Part shown: positions 7,591 through 15,362 of the stretch, piece by piece
Numbering within the stretch: position 1 is the first letter of the stretch
Layout of the letters: each line of letters starts with the position of its first letter
Source of the DNA: Planctomycetaceae bacterium
Lineage (GTDB): Bacteria; Planctomycetota; Planctomycetia; Pirellulales; UBA1268
DNA length: 15,397 nt
Direction: 5' to 3'
NCBI GenBank assembly: GCA_003488325.1
Contig: DNLZ01000312.1
Location: forward strand, 1-15,397
Program-made: the position numbers and the translations under genes
Notes under the pieces: generated by a model
Told to the model about the DNA's origin: nothing
Databases searched by the model: none
Seen by the model: the letters and a program-made list of their open reading frames with translations, nothing else

Positions 7591-7865
7591 TGACGAGCGA
7601 GGAGTCGCAGGCGCGCGCGCTGTACGAGCACCTCCAGCCCGGCGACCGGGTGGAGGTGGTTCACGGCGTGACCGTGGGTTCGAGCGCGACCTGGAGCACG
7701 ACCACCGTCGGCACCGTGCTGCGGCGCGAGCGGCGGCGCCATGGGCTGCACTTCCGCAGGAGCGGTGACGACAAGGTCTATTCCGACGTGCTCATCCTCG
7801 CCCGTGAGGACGGCGAGCTCACGACCATCACCATGGACGAGTTCACCCGGCTGCGGCGACTCTGA
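7590..7865 (+). CDS. Small conserved-looking protein of unknown function, coupled to ilvC
   Basis: A 91-residue soluble protein with no signal peptide or membrane segment. Its ATG shares the A of the ilvC stop codon (TGATG) and has a strong ribosome site, so it is probably translated by coupling with ilvC. The sequence alternates short beta strands and turns: PGDRVEVVHGVTVG (17-30), TTVGTVLRRERRRHGLHF (38-55), DDKVYSDVLILAREDGELTTITMDEFTRLRRL (60-91). This pattern suggests a small beta-barrel of the SH3/KOW kind with a basic patch at residues 45-57, which could bind nucleic acid or ribosome, but that is a guess. I recall similar proteins in other planctomycetes without a known role. It ends 14 bases before the convergent methyltransferase stop. 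Confidence 0.85.
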
Positions 7866-7885
7866 AGGCCCGTGGCCGCTCAGAG
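7860..7885. terminator. Bidirectional hairpin between convergent genes, spanning both stops
   Basis: CTCTGA (7860-7865) pairs with TCAGAG (7880-7885); inside, GGCC (7867-7870) pairs with GGCC (7874-7877) around a CGT loop, with a small internal loop between the stems. The TGA of the 91-residue gene and the reverse-strand stop of the methyltransferase gene lie in the two arms. There is no T-run on either side, so termination would have to rely on Rho or on colliding polymerases. Confidence 0.45.
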
Positions 7886-9187
7886 GACGCGGGCGATCAC
7901 GCACGTGAGATACTCGCCCTCGAGGCAGCTCACGCTGACCGGGTGGTCCGCAGCCGCTCCGCGGACCTCGAGGATCTGGATCGTCCGCCGACCTCGCTGG
8001 GCCACGCCCGCGAGCATCTGGAGGAAGTCGTCGCGCGACACGCTCCCGGAGCACGAGCAGGTCACGAGGATCCCGCCCGGCTCGAGCAGGTCGACGGCCA
8101 GACGATTGACGCGGTGGTAGGCCCTCAGGGCATCGTCCACCGACGCCCTGCTGCGGGCGAATTTCGGGGGATCGAGCACGACCATGCCGAACCGCTCCCC
8201 GGCGGCCACGAGCGCGTCGAGCTTCTCGAAGGCATCGGCCGCCTCGACGGTGATCGACGCGGCCCCGTTGAGTTCCGCGTTGGCCCGGGCCAGGGCCGCG
8301 GCCCGCGGGCTCCCATCGACGGCCAGCACGCTCCGCGCGGTCCCGGCGACCGCACAGGCGACGGCGAAGCCGCCGGAGTACGAGAACATGTCGAGCACCC
8401 GCCGGCCGCGCGCCAGCCGCGCGGCTGCCTGACGGTTGTCACGCTGGTCGAGGTAGTGACCCGTCTTCTGTCCCTCGGTCAAATCGACCCCGAACCGCAG
8501 CCCGTGCTCCGTGACGAACACGGGACCATCCGGGGGAGCGCCGCGCAGCACGCGATCGGGGAGATGGAGCCCCTCGAGCTTCGCGAGACCGCGTTCCGCG
8601 CCGCGCAGCAGGATGCCCCGCGGCGCGACGAGGGCCTCGAGCGCGTCGCAGACGATCTCGAGGCGGCCCGTGAGCGCCAGCGCCGTCACCTGCACGGCGA
8701 GGTAGGCGCCGTACCGATCGACGATGAGGCCCGACAGGTCGTCCCCCTCGCTGTTGACGAGGCGGCAGGCTCCTGACGGATCGAGCATGCCGAGGGTCCG
8801 CCGCAGCGCGACGGCCCGCTCCAGCCGCCTCCTCCACTCCGCGGTGTCGAGGGGAGTCGCGGCGTCGAAGGCGTAGAGTCTGACCCGGATCCGACTGGAT
8901 CCATTCCAGAGCCCACGCCCCACGAACAGTCCGTCGTGCGTGGTGAGGTCGACGACCGCCCCGGACTGGGGATCGCCGTCGACCCGCAGCACGGCCGAAT
9001 CGAGCACCCACGGGTGACGCCCGAAGAAGGGACGGGCCCGCTTCGGCTTGAGCACCACCGTGGCCACCGGCAGACCGTCGGCGGTCCCGCCTGCGGCACC
9101 GCGGCCGCCCGGACCACCGTCGTCGCGGCCGGCCGACTCCCCCGCGGGAATCGATCGGGGGGCTTCGGTCTCGACCTCGTCGTTCAC
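7880..9187 (-). CDS. Class I SAM-dependent rRNA methyltransferase, RlmI-like
   Basis: Probably methylates a cytosine of 23S rRNA (RlmI makes m5C1962 in E. coli). From the GTG at 9187 it is 435 residues. An N-terminal PUA RNA-binding domain (about 41-115) starts LKPKRARPFFGRHPWVL and includes RGLWNGSSRIRVRLY; a linking domain follows with RLVNSEGDDLSGLIVDRYG. The Rossmann methyltransferase domain (about 220-435) has the block EGQKTGHYLDQRDNR, motif I LDMFSYSGGF (265-274), VLAVDGS, motif IV VVLDPPKFA (336-344) and TCSCSG (376-381) with the likely catalytic cysteine. The first 40 residues are glycine-rich and not family-like, so a GTG near 9067 could be the real start. The frame also extends to 9385 but would overlap the divergent gene. 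Stand-alone transcription unit. Confidence 0.9.
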   Translation of the reverse strand: MNDEVETEAPRSIPAGESAGRDDGGPGGRGAAGGTADGLPVATVVLKPKRARPFFGRHPWVLDSAVLRVDGDPQSGAVVDLTTHDGLFVGRGLWNGSSRIRVRLYAFDAATPLDTAEWRRRLERAVALRRTLGMLDPSGACRLVNSEGDDLSGLIVDRYGAYLAVQVTALALTGRLEIVCDALEALVAPRGILLRGAERGLAKLEGLHLPDRVLRGAPPDGPVFVTEHGLRFGVDLTEGQKTGHYLDQRDNRQAAARLARGRRVLDMFSYSGGFAVACAVAGTARSVLAVDGSPRAAALARANAELNGAASITVEAADAFEKLDALVAAGERFGMVVLDPPKFARSRASVDDALRAYHRVNRLAVDLLEPGGILVTCSCSGSVSRDDFLQMLAGVAQRGRRTIQILEVRGAAADHPVSVSCLEGEYLTCVIARVL

Positions 9188-9375
9188 GTCACGCCCGCTC
9201 GGGAGACTCGGGACGGCTCCCTGCGTCCGAGCCCGCAGCGTACGATGCGGCCGCGGAAAGTCCACCGTCCGCACGCTCCGGCTGGGTGGATCGAAACTTC
9301 GTCGCTCGTGGGGCGTTTCAGCGGGAGGGCGATCCGCAGGAATGCGGCACGCACGCGGAGCGAACTCGGGCACGC

Positions 9376-10743
9376 ATGCATCCACGCAGGATCGCGATCG
9401 TCGGCGGTGGCCCGGGCGGGCTGTTCACCGCGTGGCTCCTCGAGCGGATGGCCTCGAGGCGCATCGAGCTGACGATCTACGAGGCGAGCGGCCGGGTGGG
9501 CGGAAAGGTCCTCACGCCCTCGTTCCGCTCGGCGCCGGTGCGCTACGAGGCGGGTGCCGCCGAGCTCTACGACTACTCGGTCGTCGACGAGGATCCCCTG
9601 CGGCATGCGGTCTCCATGCTCGGCCTGCCCACGCAGCCGCTTGGAGGGTCGGCGGTGCTGCTCGACGACACCGTGGTCGGCACCGCCGACGATGTGCACG
9701 ACCGCCTCGGTGCGGCCGCCCATGCGGCCCTCCTCGCCTTCGACGCGCGCGCGAAGGCGACACAGTCGCCGCGTCGCTTCTACGCCTCCGGCTTCGACGC
9801 GGCCGCCGACGGGTCGAGTCGGCGGTTCGACACCGTGATGGACGCGGTCCACCCGCCCGAGGCGCGCCGCTACCTCGAGACCATGCTGCACAGCGATCTC
9901 GCCACGGAACCCTGCCGCACGAGCACGGAGTACGGGCTGCAGAACTACCTCATGAACGATCCTGCCTACATGGGGCTCTACTGCATCTCCGGGGGCAACG
10001 AGCAGCTCGTCCACGCGCTGGCGGCCCGGGTGGCCGCGACCGTGCGCCTCCATGAGCCGGTCATGGCGATCGGCCGCGACGAGTCCGGGAGCCTGTGGGT
10101 CGAGTCCCGTCGCGGTGGCCGGCCGCTCGTGGAGGCGTTCGACACGGTGATCGTCGCCCTGCCGATGGCGCATCTGCCGCTCATTCGCTTCGTCGGTGGC
10201 CGCCTGGAGGCGGCCCTCGCGGCCCACTGCGCGCACCATGCCCACCCGGCCCACTACCTCCGCGTCACGATCCTCTTCGATCGCCCCTTCTGGAGACGGC
10301 GCGTGCGCGATGCCTTCTTCATGCTCGACCGCTTCGGTGGCTGCTGCCTCTACGACGAGTCGGCACGTGATCCCGACGCCACGCACGGCGTGCTCGGCTG
10401 GCTCATCGCCGGCACCGCCGCGCTCGAATCGTGCGCTCGATCCGACGACGAGCTCGTCGCGCTCGCGCTCGACTCGCTCCCGGCGTCGCTCGGCGACGGC
10501 CGGGCCGCCTTCCGCGAGGGACGCGTGCATCGCTGGCCCGGGGCCGTCAGCGCCCTGCCCGGAGGCGAGCGGCTCGCGCCCGTCGATCGGCGCCACCGCC
10601 CGGAGCCGATCGACCATCCCGACCTGTTCGTCGTCGGCGACTACCTCTTCGATTCCACGCTCAACGGCGTGCTCGATTCGGCCTCCCACGTCGCCGGATG
10701 GGTCGCCGCGCGCCTCGCCGAAGGTCAGGAAGGTGCCGCATGA
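9376..10743 (+). CDS. FAD-dependent amine-oxidase-like oxidoreductase
   Basis: A flavoprotein of the amine oxidase/protoporphyrinogen oxidase/desaturase superfamily; the substrate cannot be read from the sequence. The 455-residue product has the dinucleotide-binding motif IAIVGGGPGGLFTAWLLE (6-23), the ribose-binding acidic residue in IYEASGRVGGKV (E36), the mid-protein ISGGNEQLVHALA segment (204-216) and the C-terminal flavin motif FVVGDYLFDSTLNGVLDSA (418-436). A histidine-rich run, HCAHHAHPAHYL (284-295), precedes a strand in the substrate domain. No signal peptide or membrane helix, so cytoplasmic. The ATG at 9376 is chosen because it lies five residues before the Rossmann strand; an upstream ATG at 9286 would add 30 non-family residues. 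First gene of a three-gene operon, overlapping the next as ATGA. Confidence 0.9.
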   Translation: MHPRRIAIVGGGPGGLFTAWLLERMASRRIELTIYEASGRVGGKVLTPSFRSAPVRYEAGAAELYDYSVVDEDPLRHAVSMLGLPTQPLGGSAVLLDDTVVGTADDVHDRLGAAAHAALLAFDARAKATQSPRRFYASGFDAAADGSSRRFDTVMDAVHPPEARRYLETMLHSDLATEPCRTSTEYGLQNYLMNDPAYMGLYCISGGNEQLVHALAARVAATVRLHEPVMAIGRDESGSLWVESRRGGRPLVEAFDTVIVALPMAHLPLIRFVGGRLEAALAAHCAHHAHPAHYLRVTILFDRPFWRRRVRDAFFMLDRFGGCCLYDESARDPDATHGVLGWLIAGTAALESCARSDDELVALALDSLPASLGDGRAAFREGRVHRWPGAVSALPGGERLAPVDRRHRPEPIDHPDLFVVGDYLFDSTLNGVLDSASHVAGWVAARLAEGQEGAA

Positions 10744-11537
10744 TCCGACGCGAGACGCCGCTGGACGGGAGCGGGCGGCCGGGGATGCACGATGGCTCCG
10801 GGCAGGATTTCCTCGGACAGGTGCGGGTCGAGGAGGTGCCGCTCGACGGTGCCGTGCTCGAGCTCGTCGTCCTGCCCGCCGACGATGCCGACGGGACGCG
10901 GGACGGGGAAGGGCACGAGGCAGCCGCCCTCGCCTGGGTGGCTGCGTCCCGGGCGGACGCGCCACCGGTGCAGGTGCCGCTCTACGGGACGACCGTGATC
11001 TGGTCCCCGTGCCGGGCCGCGATCCTCGCGCCGCACGCCACGCTGGCTGCGGTGCGCGAGGCGCTCCTCGATTTCGCGCGGTGCGATGCGGCGCTCCGCC
11101 GTCTCGAGGGCGAGGCCGGACTGCTGCTCGGCCGGCTCGACGAGGACGCGCCGTGCGCCGTCGAGTTCGACGATCGGCACATCGATCGCCAGGCGTCGAT
11201 CGAGGAGCGTTTCCGCCGCTCGGTCAGGCTCCGCGCGGACCTCGCGACCCTCGCGCCCGCGGTGCTGCGCCCGCCCGTCCACCCACCGACGCTCGCGGCG
11301 CAACTGGGGGAACGGCTGCGCGAGCGGACACGGCTCGCGGACCGCCTCGAGTTCGTGCAGGCGAAGGCGGACGTGGTCGACCGCGTCTACGACCTGTGCG
11401 CCCAGCGCGTCGGCGACTTCGCCATCGCCCGCCGGCATCTGCGGCTCGAGTGGGTGATCATCGTCCTGCTCGCAGCCGAGCTCGTCGTCCTTCTCGTCGA
11501 GGTGCTCGCCGGCCTCGGGACGACGCCGACACCATGA
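10740..11537 (+). CDS. RMD1/YagE (DUF155)-like protein with C-terminal membrane anchor
   Basis: A 265-residue protein that I place tentatively in the RMD1/YagE family, whose members occur in bacteria and in mitochondria (RMND1) with poorly known function. The N-terminal half contains VPLYGTTVIWSP (79-90), which could match the family's conserved strand with an aromatic motif. Residues 150-235 form charged helices likely to coil (ERLRERTRLADRLEFVQAKADVVDRVY), ending in HLRLEWVIIVLLAAELVVLL (233-252). The RLEW followed by one hydrophobic helix (about 238-259) at the extreme C-terminus is the family hallmark. It would be tail-anchored with the body in the cytoplasm. Both ends overlap neighbours as ATGA, implying coupled translation with the flavoprotein and the membrane protein. 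Existence is firm; family assignment is about 60% sure. Confidence 0.85.
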   Translation: MIRRETPLDGSGRPGMHDGSGQDFLGQVRVEEVPLDGAVLELVVLPADDADGTRDGEGHEAAALAWVAASRADAPPVQVPLYGTTVIWSPCRAAILAPHATLAAVREALLDFARCDAALRRLEGEAGLLLGRLDEDAPCAVEFDDRHIDRQASIEERFRRSVRLRADLATLAPAVLRPPVHPPTLAAQLGERLRERTRLADRLEFVQAKADVVDRVYDLCAQRVGDFAIARRHLRLEWVIIVLLAAELVVLLVEVLAGLGTTPTP

Positions 11538-12685
11538 CCAGCGCCCCGACCGCAGGACGGCCGAGCGGCGTGGAGGCCCGCCTCCCCTCGATCGACGTCC
11601 TCCGGACGGTGGCGATCTGCCTGATGATCGTCGTGCACTTCGTCGAGAACCTCGCCGCCACGCACGACGCGTGGTCGCTGGCGCTGAACCGGTGGATGCC
11701 GGCCGGTGCCGCCGCCCCGCTCTTCACCTTCCTCGCCGGAGTCAACTACCGCCTCTGGTGCACGCAGCGGATCGCCCGTGGCACACCCCCCGAGGCCCTC
11801 TCGAAGGCGACCATCCGCCGTGGCCTCTTCCTCATCGGCACGGGCTTCGCGTTCAACGTGCTCGTCTGGCTGCCCGCGGACACCTTCAACTGGGACGTGC
11901 TCACGTTCGTGGGACTCGCCCTCATCTCGCTCGACGTCGTGCGTCGCATGCCCGTGTCGGCGGTGGCGCTGGCACTCGTGCTCGTCCTGCTGACGAGTCC
12001 GATTCTCCGGGTCATCGCGGACTACCCGTCCTACTGGAGCCGGTCATGGTTCGACTACGACGTCACGCTCAGCGACGTCGCGCTCGGCTGCCTCGTGGTC
12101 GGCTACTTCCCGCTGTTGCCCTGGCTCGTCTTCCCCTGGGCCGGCTACCTCGCGACCCCGCTGATCTTCGGCGACGATCCGCCGGCGTGCCGCGGGATGC
12201 ACCAGCCGCTCGTCGCCACGGCGGCCCTCGGAACGCTCTCCGCGATCGTGTGTCTCGTGTGGCCCCACCTTCCCGCGGGCCTGCGGATCGGCGCGGCCGA
12301 CGGCTGGACGATGTTTCCCGCATCGACCGCATACGTCCTCGGCTCGCTGGCCATCGCGATGCTCTCCCTCACCGCACTCCACCGGGTGCTCGACCGCGAC
12401 CCGTCGTGCACCCGGACGGCGTCCCTCGTCCGCTGGACCGGTCCCTTCAGCCGCCACTCGTTCTCCATCTACGTCCTCCACCATCTCGTCCACATCTGGC
12501 CGCTCTGGATCGCGGGCCTCGCGGTCGGAGACGACCCCACGGCGCTCTGGCAGGTCGCCATGCCCGCGACGCTCGCGCTCGCCTCGGCCCTGGCGTGCAT
12601 CGTCGGCTGCGTGGCGCTCTTCGCCTGGGTCGATCGCGCCCGCCTGCCCTCGCTCGAGGGGGCGATGCGGTGGCTGTGCGACTGA
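11534..12685 (+). CDS. Multi-pass membrane protein, HGSNAT/DUF1624-like acyltransferase
   Basis: An integral membrane protein of 383 residues with about ten hydrophobic helices. The N-terminal block RLPSIDVLRTVAICLMIVVHF (16-36) with H35 is the start of the heparan-alpha-glucosaminide N-acetyltransferase catalytic family, where a membrane histidine takes part in acetyl transfer. It is followed by PLFTFLAGVNYRLW (62-75), RRGLFLIGTGFAFNVLVW (95-112), NWDVLTFVGLALI (119-131), PLLPWLVFPWAGYLATPLIFG (split over 193-213), and near the end FSRHSFSIYVLHHLVHIWPLW (305-325), like the SL.IYVLHH ending of this family and of acyltransferase-3 proteins. The likely job is acyl transfer across the membrane to a sugar or lipid, but the acceptor is unknown. 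Start overlaps the preceding stop as ATGA. Last gene of the operon, convergent with the exporter gene. Confidence 0.88.
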   Translation: MTSAPTAGRPSGVEARLPSIDVLRTVAICLMIVVHFVENLAATHDAWSLALNRWMPAGAAAPLFTFLAGVNYRLWCTQRIARGTPPEALSKATIRRGLFLIGTGFAFNVLVWLPADTFNWDVLTFVGLALISLDVVRRMPVSAVALALVLVLLTSPILRVIADYPSYWSRSWFDYDVTLSDVALGCLVVGYFPLLPWLVFPWAGYLATPLIFGDDPPACRGMHQPLVATAALGTLSAIVCLVWPHLPAGLRIGAADGWTMFPASTAYVLGSLAIAMLSLTALHRVLDRDPSCTRTASLVRWTGPFSRHSFSIYVLHHLVHIWPLWIAGLAVGDDPTALWQVAMPATLALASALACIVGCVALFAWVDRARLPSLEGAMRWLCD

Positions 12686-12705
12686 CGCGGCGCGGTCGGC
12701 GTCAG
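12682..12705. terminator. Bidirectional hairpin between convergent genes, spanning both stops
   Basis: CTGACGC (12682-12688) and GCGTCAG (12699-12705) form a perfect seven-pair stem with a ten-base GC-rich loop. The acyltransferase stop TGA and the exporter's reverse stop lie in opposite arms, and the whole intergenic gap of 16 bases is inside the structure. No T-run follows in either direction, so it may slow RNA polymerase or protect 3' ends instead of terminating alone. Confidence 0.45.
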
Positions 12706-15233
12706 GCGTGGATGGCCTGCTTGGCCGGTCCGGGCAGGACGTGCGGGGCGGGCAGGGCGTCGCTGCCGGGCTCGATCACGACCCGGCGCCCCTCCCCCCG
12801 CGCGGCCTTCCGCCGCTCCTCGCGATGCACGCTCCACGCAAAGACGGCGCCGAGCGGCCCCGACAGCAGGGCCGGGAGGAAGACGAGGTTGCCGACGAGG
12901 GCGATCGTGAGCATCGACAGCATCATGTAGCCGAACCGCTGCGTGGGTCCGAACGGGGAGAGCGAGAAGACCGAGAGGCCGATGCCGATCACGCCCCAGC
13001 TCTGGTACATCGCCCGCGCGCAGCCCTTGTAGGCGAGCATGGTGGCCTGCCGGCGGTCGAGCCCGTCGGCGATGCCGCGGCGGAACCACAGCATGAAGTG
13101 GACGACGTCGTCCACGGTCACGCCGAGGGCCACGCTCGGCGCCATGACCGTGCCGATGTCGACGAGCAGCGAGCCGGTGCCGAGCGACTTGAGGATCGAG
13201 TTGCCCCAGCCCATCCCGCCGAAGACGAGGATCGCCGGAAACGCGGCCGGCAGCAGCAGCACGAAGCCCGCCGACACGGCCCGGCAGATGAGCATCATCA
13301 CCGCGACGATGATGGCGAAGTCCCACACGAAGCCGATGCGCAGGCCGTCGAGCAGCGAATGCTGGGCCTTGTAGACGAGCGGCACGAGGCCGGTGTACTC
13401 GACGTGCACGCCCTCGATGCCGTCGCCGTCGAGCCTGGCGAGGATCGGGTCGATGCGCTTCCGCAGGTCAGACTTGAAGAGCGCGTAGTCGACCTCCTGC
13501 ACCGCGCTCACCCGGGCACTGATGCGCCAGAGCTCCTCCGACCGCAGGCCGTCCTCAGATTCGCTCGTCGCCTCGCGCAGGTAATCGCCGTCGAGGAATT
13601 CGTCGCGGTGGGCGACGAGCCGACGATTGAGCACGCTGCGCTTCGTGCGGGCGCCGAGGCCGATGGCCCGCGCCGCCGCGCCGCCGAGTCCGTTGCCCGC
13701 CTCGCCCACGTCGAGACTGCGGCCGAAGGTCACCGTGGACAGCGAGCTGCCGACCTCCTCGAGGCCGACGATCTCGTCCTGGATCTCGCCGACGAGCTCC
13801 ATCCGCTCGAGGAAGTTGAGCGGGCACGTGTCGTCGATCCGCACGAGGATCTCCATCGGCACGAGCGGACCGAGGTGGGCCTCGAGCCACTTGTAGTCCT
13901 GCCGGATCCGCGCCTTCGGAGAGAAGAGCCGCATCAGCTGCACGCTCGTCTCCACGCGGGTCATGCCGTAGCCGATGCCGGCCATGACGAGCACGCATCC
14001 GGCCGTCGCCAGCGCGTGGTGCTCGGTGACCCACTGCCCGACCTTCCACCAGGGGCTCGATTCGATGGGCCGCCACGCATCGGCTCCCTTCCCGTCGGCG
14101 GTGACGCCGATGCGGAGTCGAGGCGGGAAGAGCTCGAGCGCCGCCGGCATGAGCGTCACGAGGATCAGGAAGCTCACCACGACCCCGATGGCGGAGAAGA
14201 TGCCGAACATCTTGATCGGAACGAGTTCACTCACCGCCAGCGTCGCGAGGCCGACGGCCGTCGTGCCCGTCGCGAGCGAGAGCGGCAGGAGCGCGTGATG
14301 GAGCGCCCGTCCGGCGGCCCCCTCCTGCACGCCGGTCTCCGCGATCTGGTCGCGGTAGTAGTTGGCCAGGTGGATCGCCCCCGACGTCGTCGCCACGTAG
14401 ACGAGCGAGGGCATCGTCAGCAGGATCGCGTCCACCGGATAGCCCGAGTACCACACGACCGCGAGGCTCGCGAACATGCTGTACACGCCCGATGCGAGCA
14501 CCAGGCCGACGAGCGTCGCGTTGCGGAGACTGAACCAGCTGACGATGCAGCCGACGACGAGCGAGAGGCCGAAGAGCACCGTGACGCTCGTCTGCCCGGC
14601 CTTGTCGATGGAGACGTTGTCGACAGGGGGCCCGCCCATGTGGAGCGAGGCCTCGGGGATGCCGCATTCCTGCACGGCGACGTCGCGGATCGTGTCGATC
14701 GCCCCATGCAGGTTGGCCCGGGCGACGTCGGCGAGCGTGAGCACGAGGCAGGTCTGGCGGGAACCGATCGCGTCCTCGGGTGACCCCGGCGCGACTCCCG
14801 GGGGAGGCGGCCCGATGAGCGCCCCCGTCAGCCGGCCGACGGCCTCGACCGGGTCGAGGTTGAGCGGTTCCCGGGCCATCCGCTCGACCGCCCGGGGGCC
14901 TGTCTGGGCCGTCTTGAAGTAGAGCGCGCGGTCGATCCGCGACGCCTCCTCGGGGGGCGGTATCAGCTTGCGGGCCAGGAGTTCCAGGCGGGGGTCGGCC
15001 ATGGTGCAGCCGTCCCAGCTCACGAGAACGAACTCCTCCCCCTGGAAATGCCGCCGGAAGAACCCGTAGGCACGGGTTTCCGGGTATTCCATGGGCAGCC
15101 AGCCCTTCACGTCGTTCCGGTTGTTCGACTTCGCCTTGATGCCCCCCACGAGCACCAGCGGCAGCAGGAAGACCAGCACCGCCATGATGGCGACGCTGAA
15201 ACGCTGATAGAAGTTGCGGTGGGGGTGCGGCAT
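12702..15233 (-). CDS. RND/MMPL-family exporter
   Basis: A large inner-membrane transporter probably driven by the proton gradient. Starting at the ATG at 15233 it has 843 residues; a GTG directly before it is an equal alternative. Layout is the classic duplicated RND plan: a first helix (about 12-32), an extracytoplasmic domain (33-215), five helices (216-366), a seventh helix (407-424), a second extracytoplasmic domain (425-634) and five more helices (635-795). Helix 10 carries GVTVDDVVHF (704-713), the VDD.xHF block of MMPL and hopanoid-exporter-type RND proteins whose acidic residues relay protons; the matching place in the first half reads PSLVYVATTSGAIHLANYY, without acids. A basic tail of about 45 residues ends the protein. 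No periplasmic adaptor or outer-membrane channel gene is adjacent, so a lipid or hopanoid-type substrate is more likely than tripartite drug efflux; that is inference. Confidence 0.93.
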   Translation of the reverse strand: MPHPHRNFYQRFSVAIMAVLVFLLPLVLVGGIKAKSNNRNDVKGWLPMEYPETRAYGFFRRHFQGEEFVLVSWDGCTMADPRLELLARKLIPPPEEASRIDRALYFKTAQTGPRAVERMAREPLNLDPVEAVGRLTGALIGPPPPGVAPGSPEDAIGSRQTCLVLTLADVARANLHGAIDTIRDVAVQECGIPEASLHMGGPPVDNVSIDKAGQTSVTVLFGLSLVVGCIVSWFSLRNATLVGLVLASGVYSMFASLAVVWYSGYPVDAILLTMPSLVYVATTSGAIHLANYYRDQIAETGVQEGAAGRALHHALLPLSLATGTTAVGLATLAVSELVPIKMFGIFSAIGVVVSFLILVTLMPAALELFPPRLRIGVTADGKGADAWRPIESSPWWKVGQWVTEHHALATAGCVLVMAGIGYGMTRVETSVQLMRLFSPKARIRQDYKWLEAHLGPLVPMEILVRIDDTCPLNFLERMELVGEIQDEIVGLEEVGSSLSTVTFGRSLDVGEAGNGLGGAAARAIGLGARTKRSVLNRRLVAHRDEFLDGDYLREATSESEDGLRSEELWRISARVSAVQEVDYALFKSDLRKRIDPILARLDGDGIEGVHVEYTGLVPLVYKAQHSLLDGLRIGFVWDFAIIVAVMMLICRAVSAGFVLLLPAAFPAILVFGGMGWGNSILKSLGTGSLLVDIGTVMAPSVALGVTVDDVVHFMLWFRRGIADGLDRRQATMLAYKGCARAMYQSWGVIGIGLSVFSLSPFGPTQRFGYMMLSMLTIALVGNLVFLPALLSGPLGAVFAWSVHREERRKAARGEGRRVVIEPGSDALPAPHVLPGPAKQAIHA

Positions 15234-15362
15234 CACGGGCGGCGGCTGCGACGACGGGTGCCGGAAGCCCGTGCTCCCGACCGATTTCGATCAACCCTAC
15301 AGGTAGCCACCGGTCGCGTCCATATCGTTCGCCCCTCCGCAGCGGCCATTTTTCAGCCCTCT

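Noticed and set aside
9188..9375. Promoters in the gap between the methyltransferase and the flavoprotein
   Set aside because: TACGAT at 9241 and TACGCT-like minus-strand boxes lack a matching -35 at proper spacing; matches are no better than chance, so none is listed.
9184..10965. Minus-strand open frame of about 590 codons opposite the flavoprotein
   Set aside because: It mirrors the coding frame of the flavoprotein and is charged and low in complexity; no family motif is present.
12708..14783. Plus-strand open frame of almost 700 codons opposite the RND exporter
   Set aside because: The translation is dominated by Arg, His, Asp and Glu without any fold-like pattern, while the opposite strand encodes a clear 12-helix RND protein.
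15237..15362. Promoter of the RND exporter
   Set aside because: A TGGACG/TAGGGT pair spaced 17 bases on the minus strand matches only seven of twelve consensus bases and was judged too weak.
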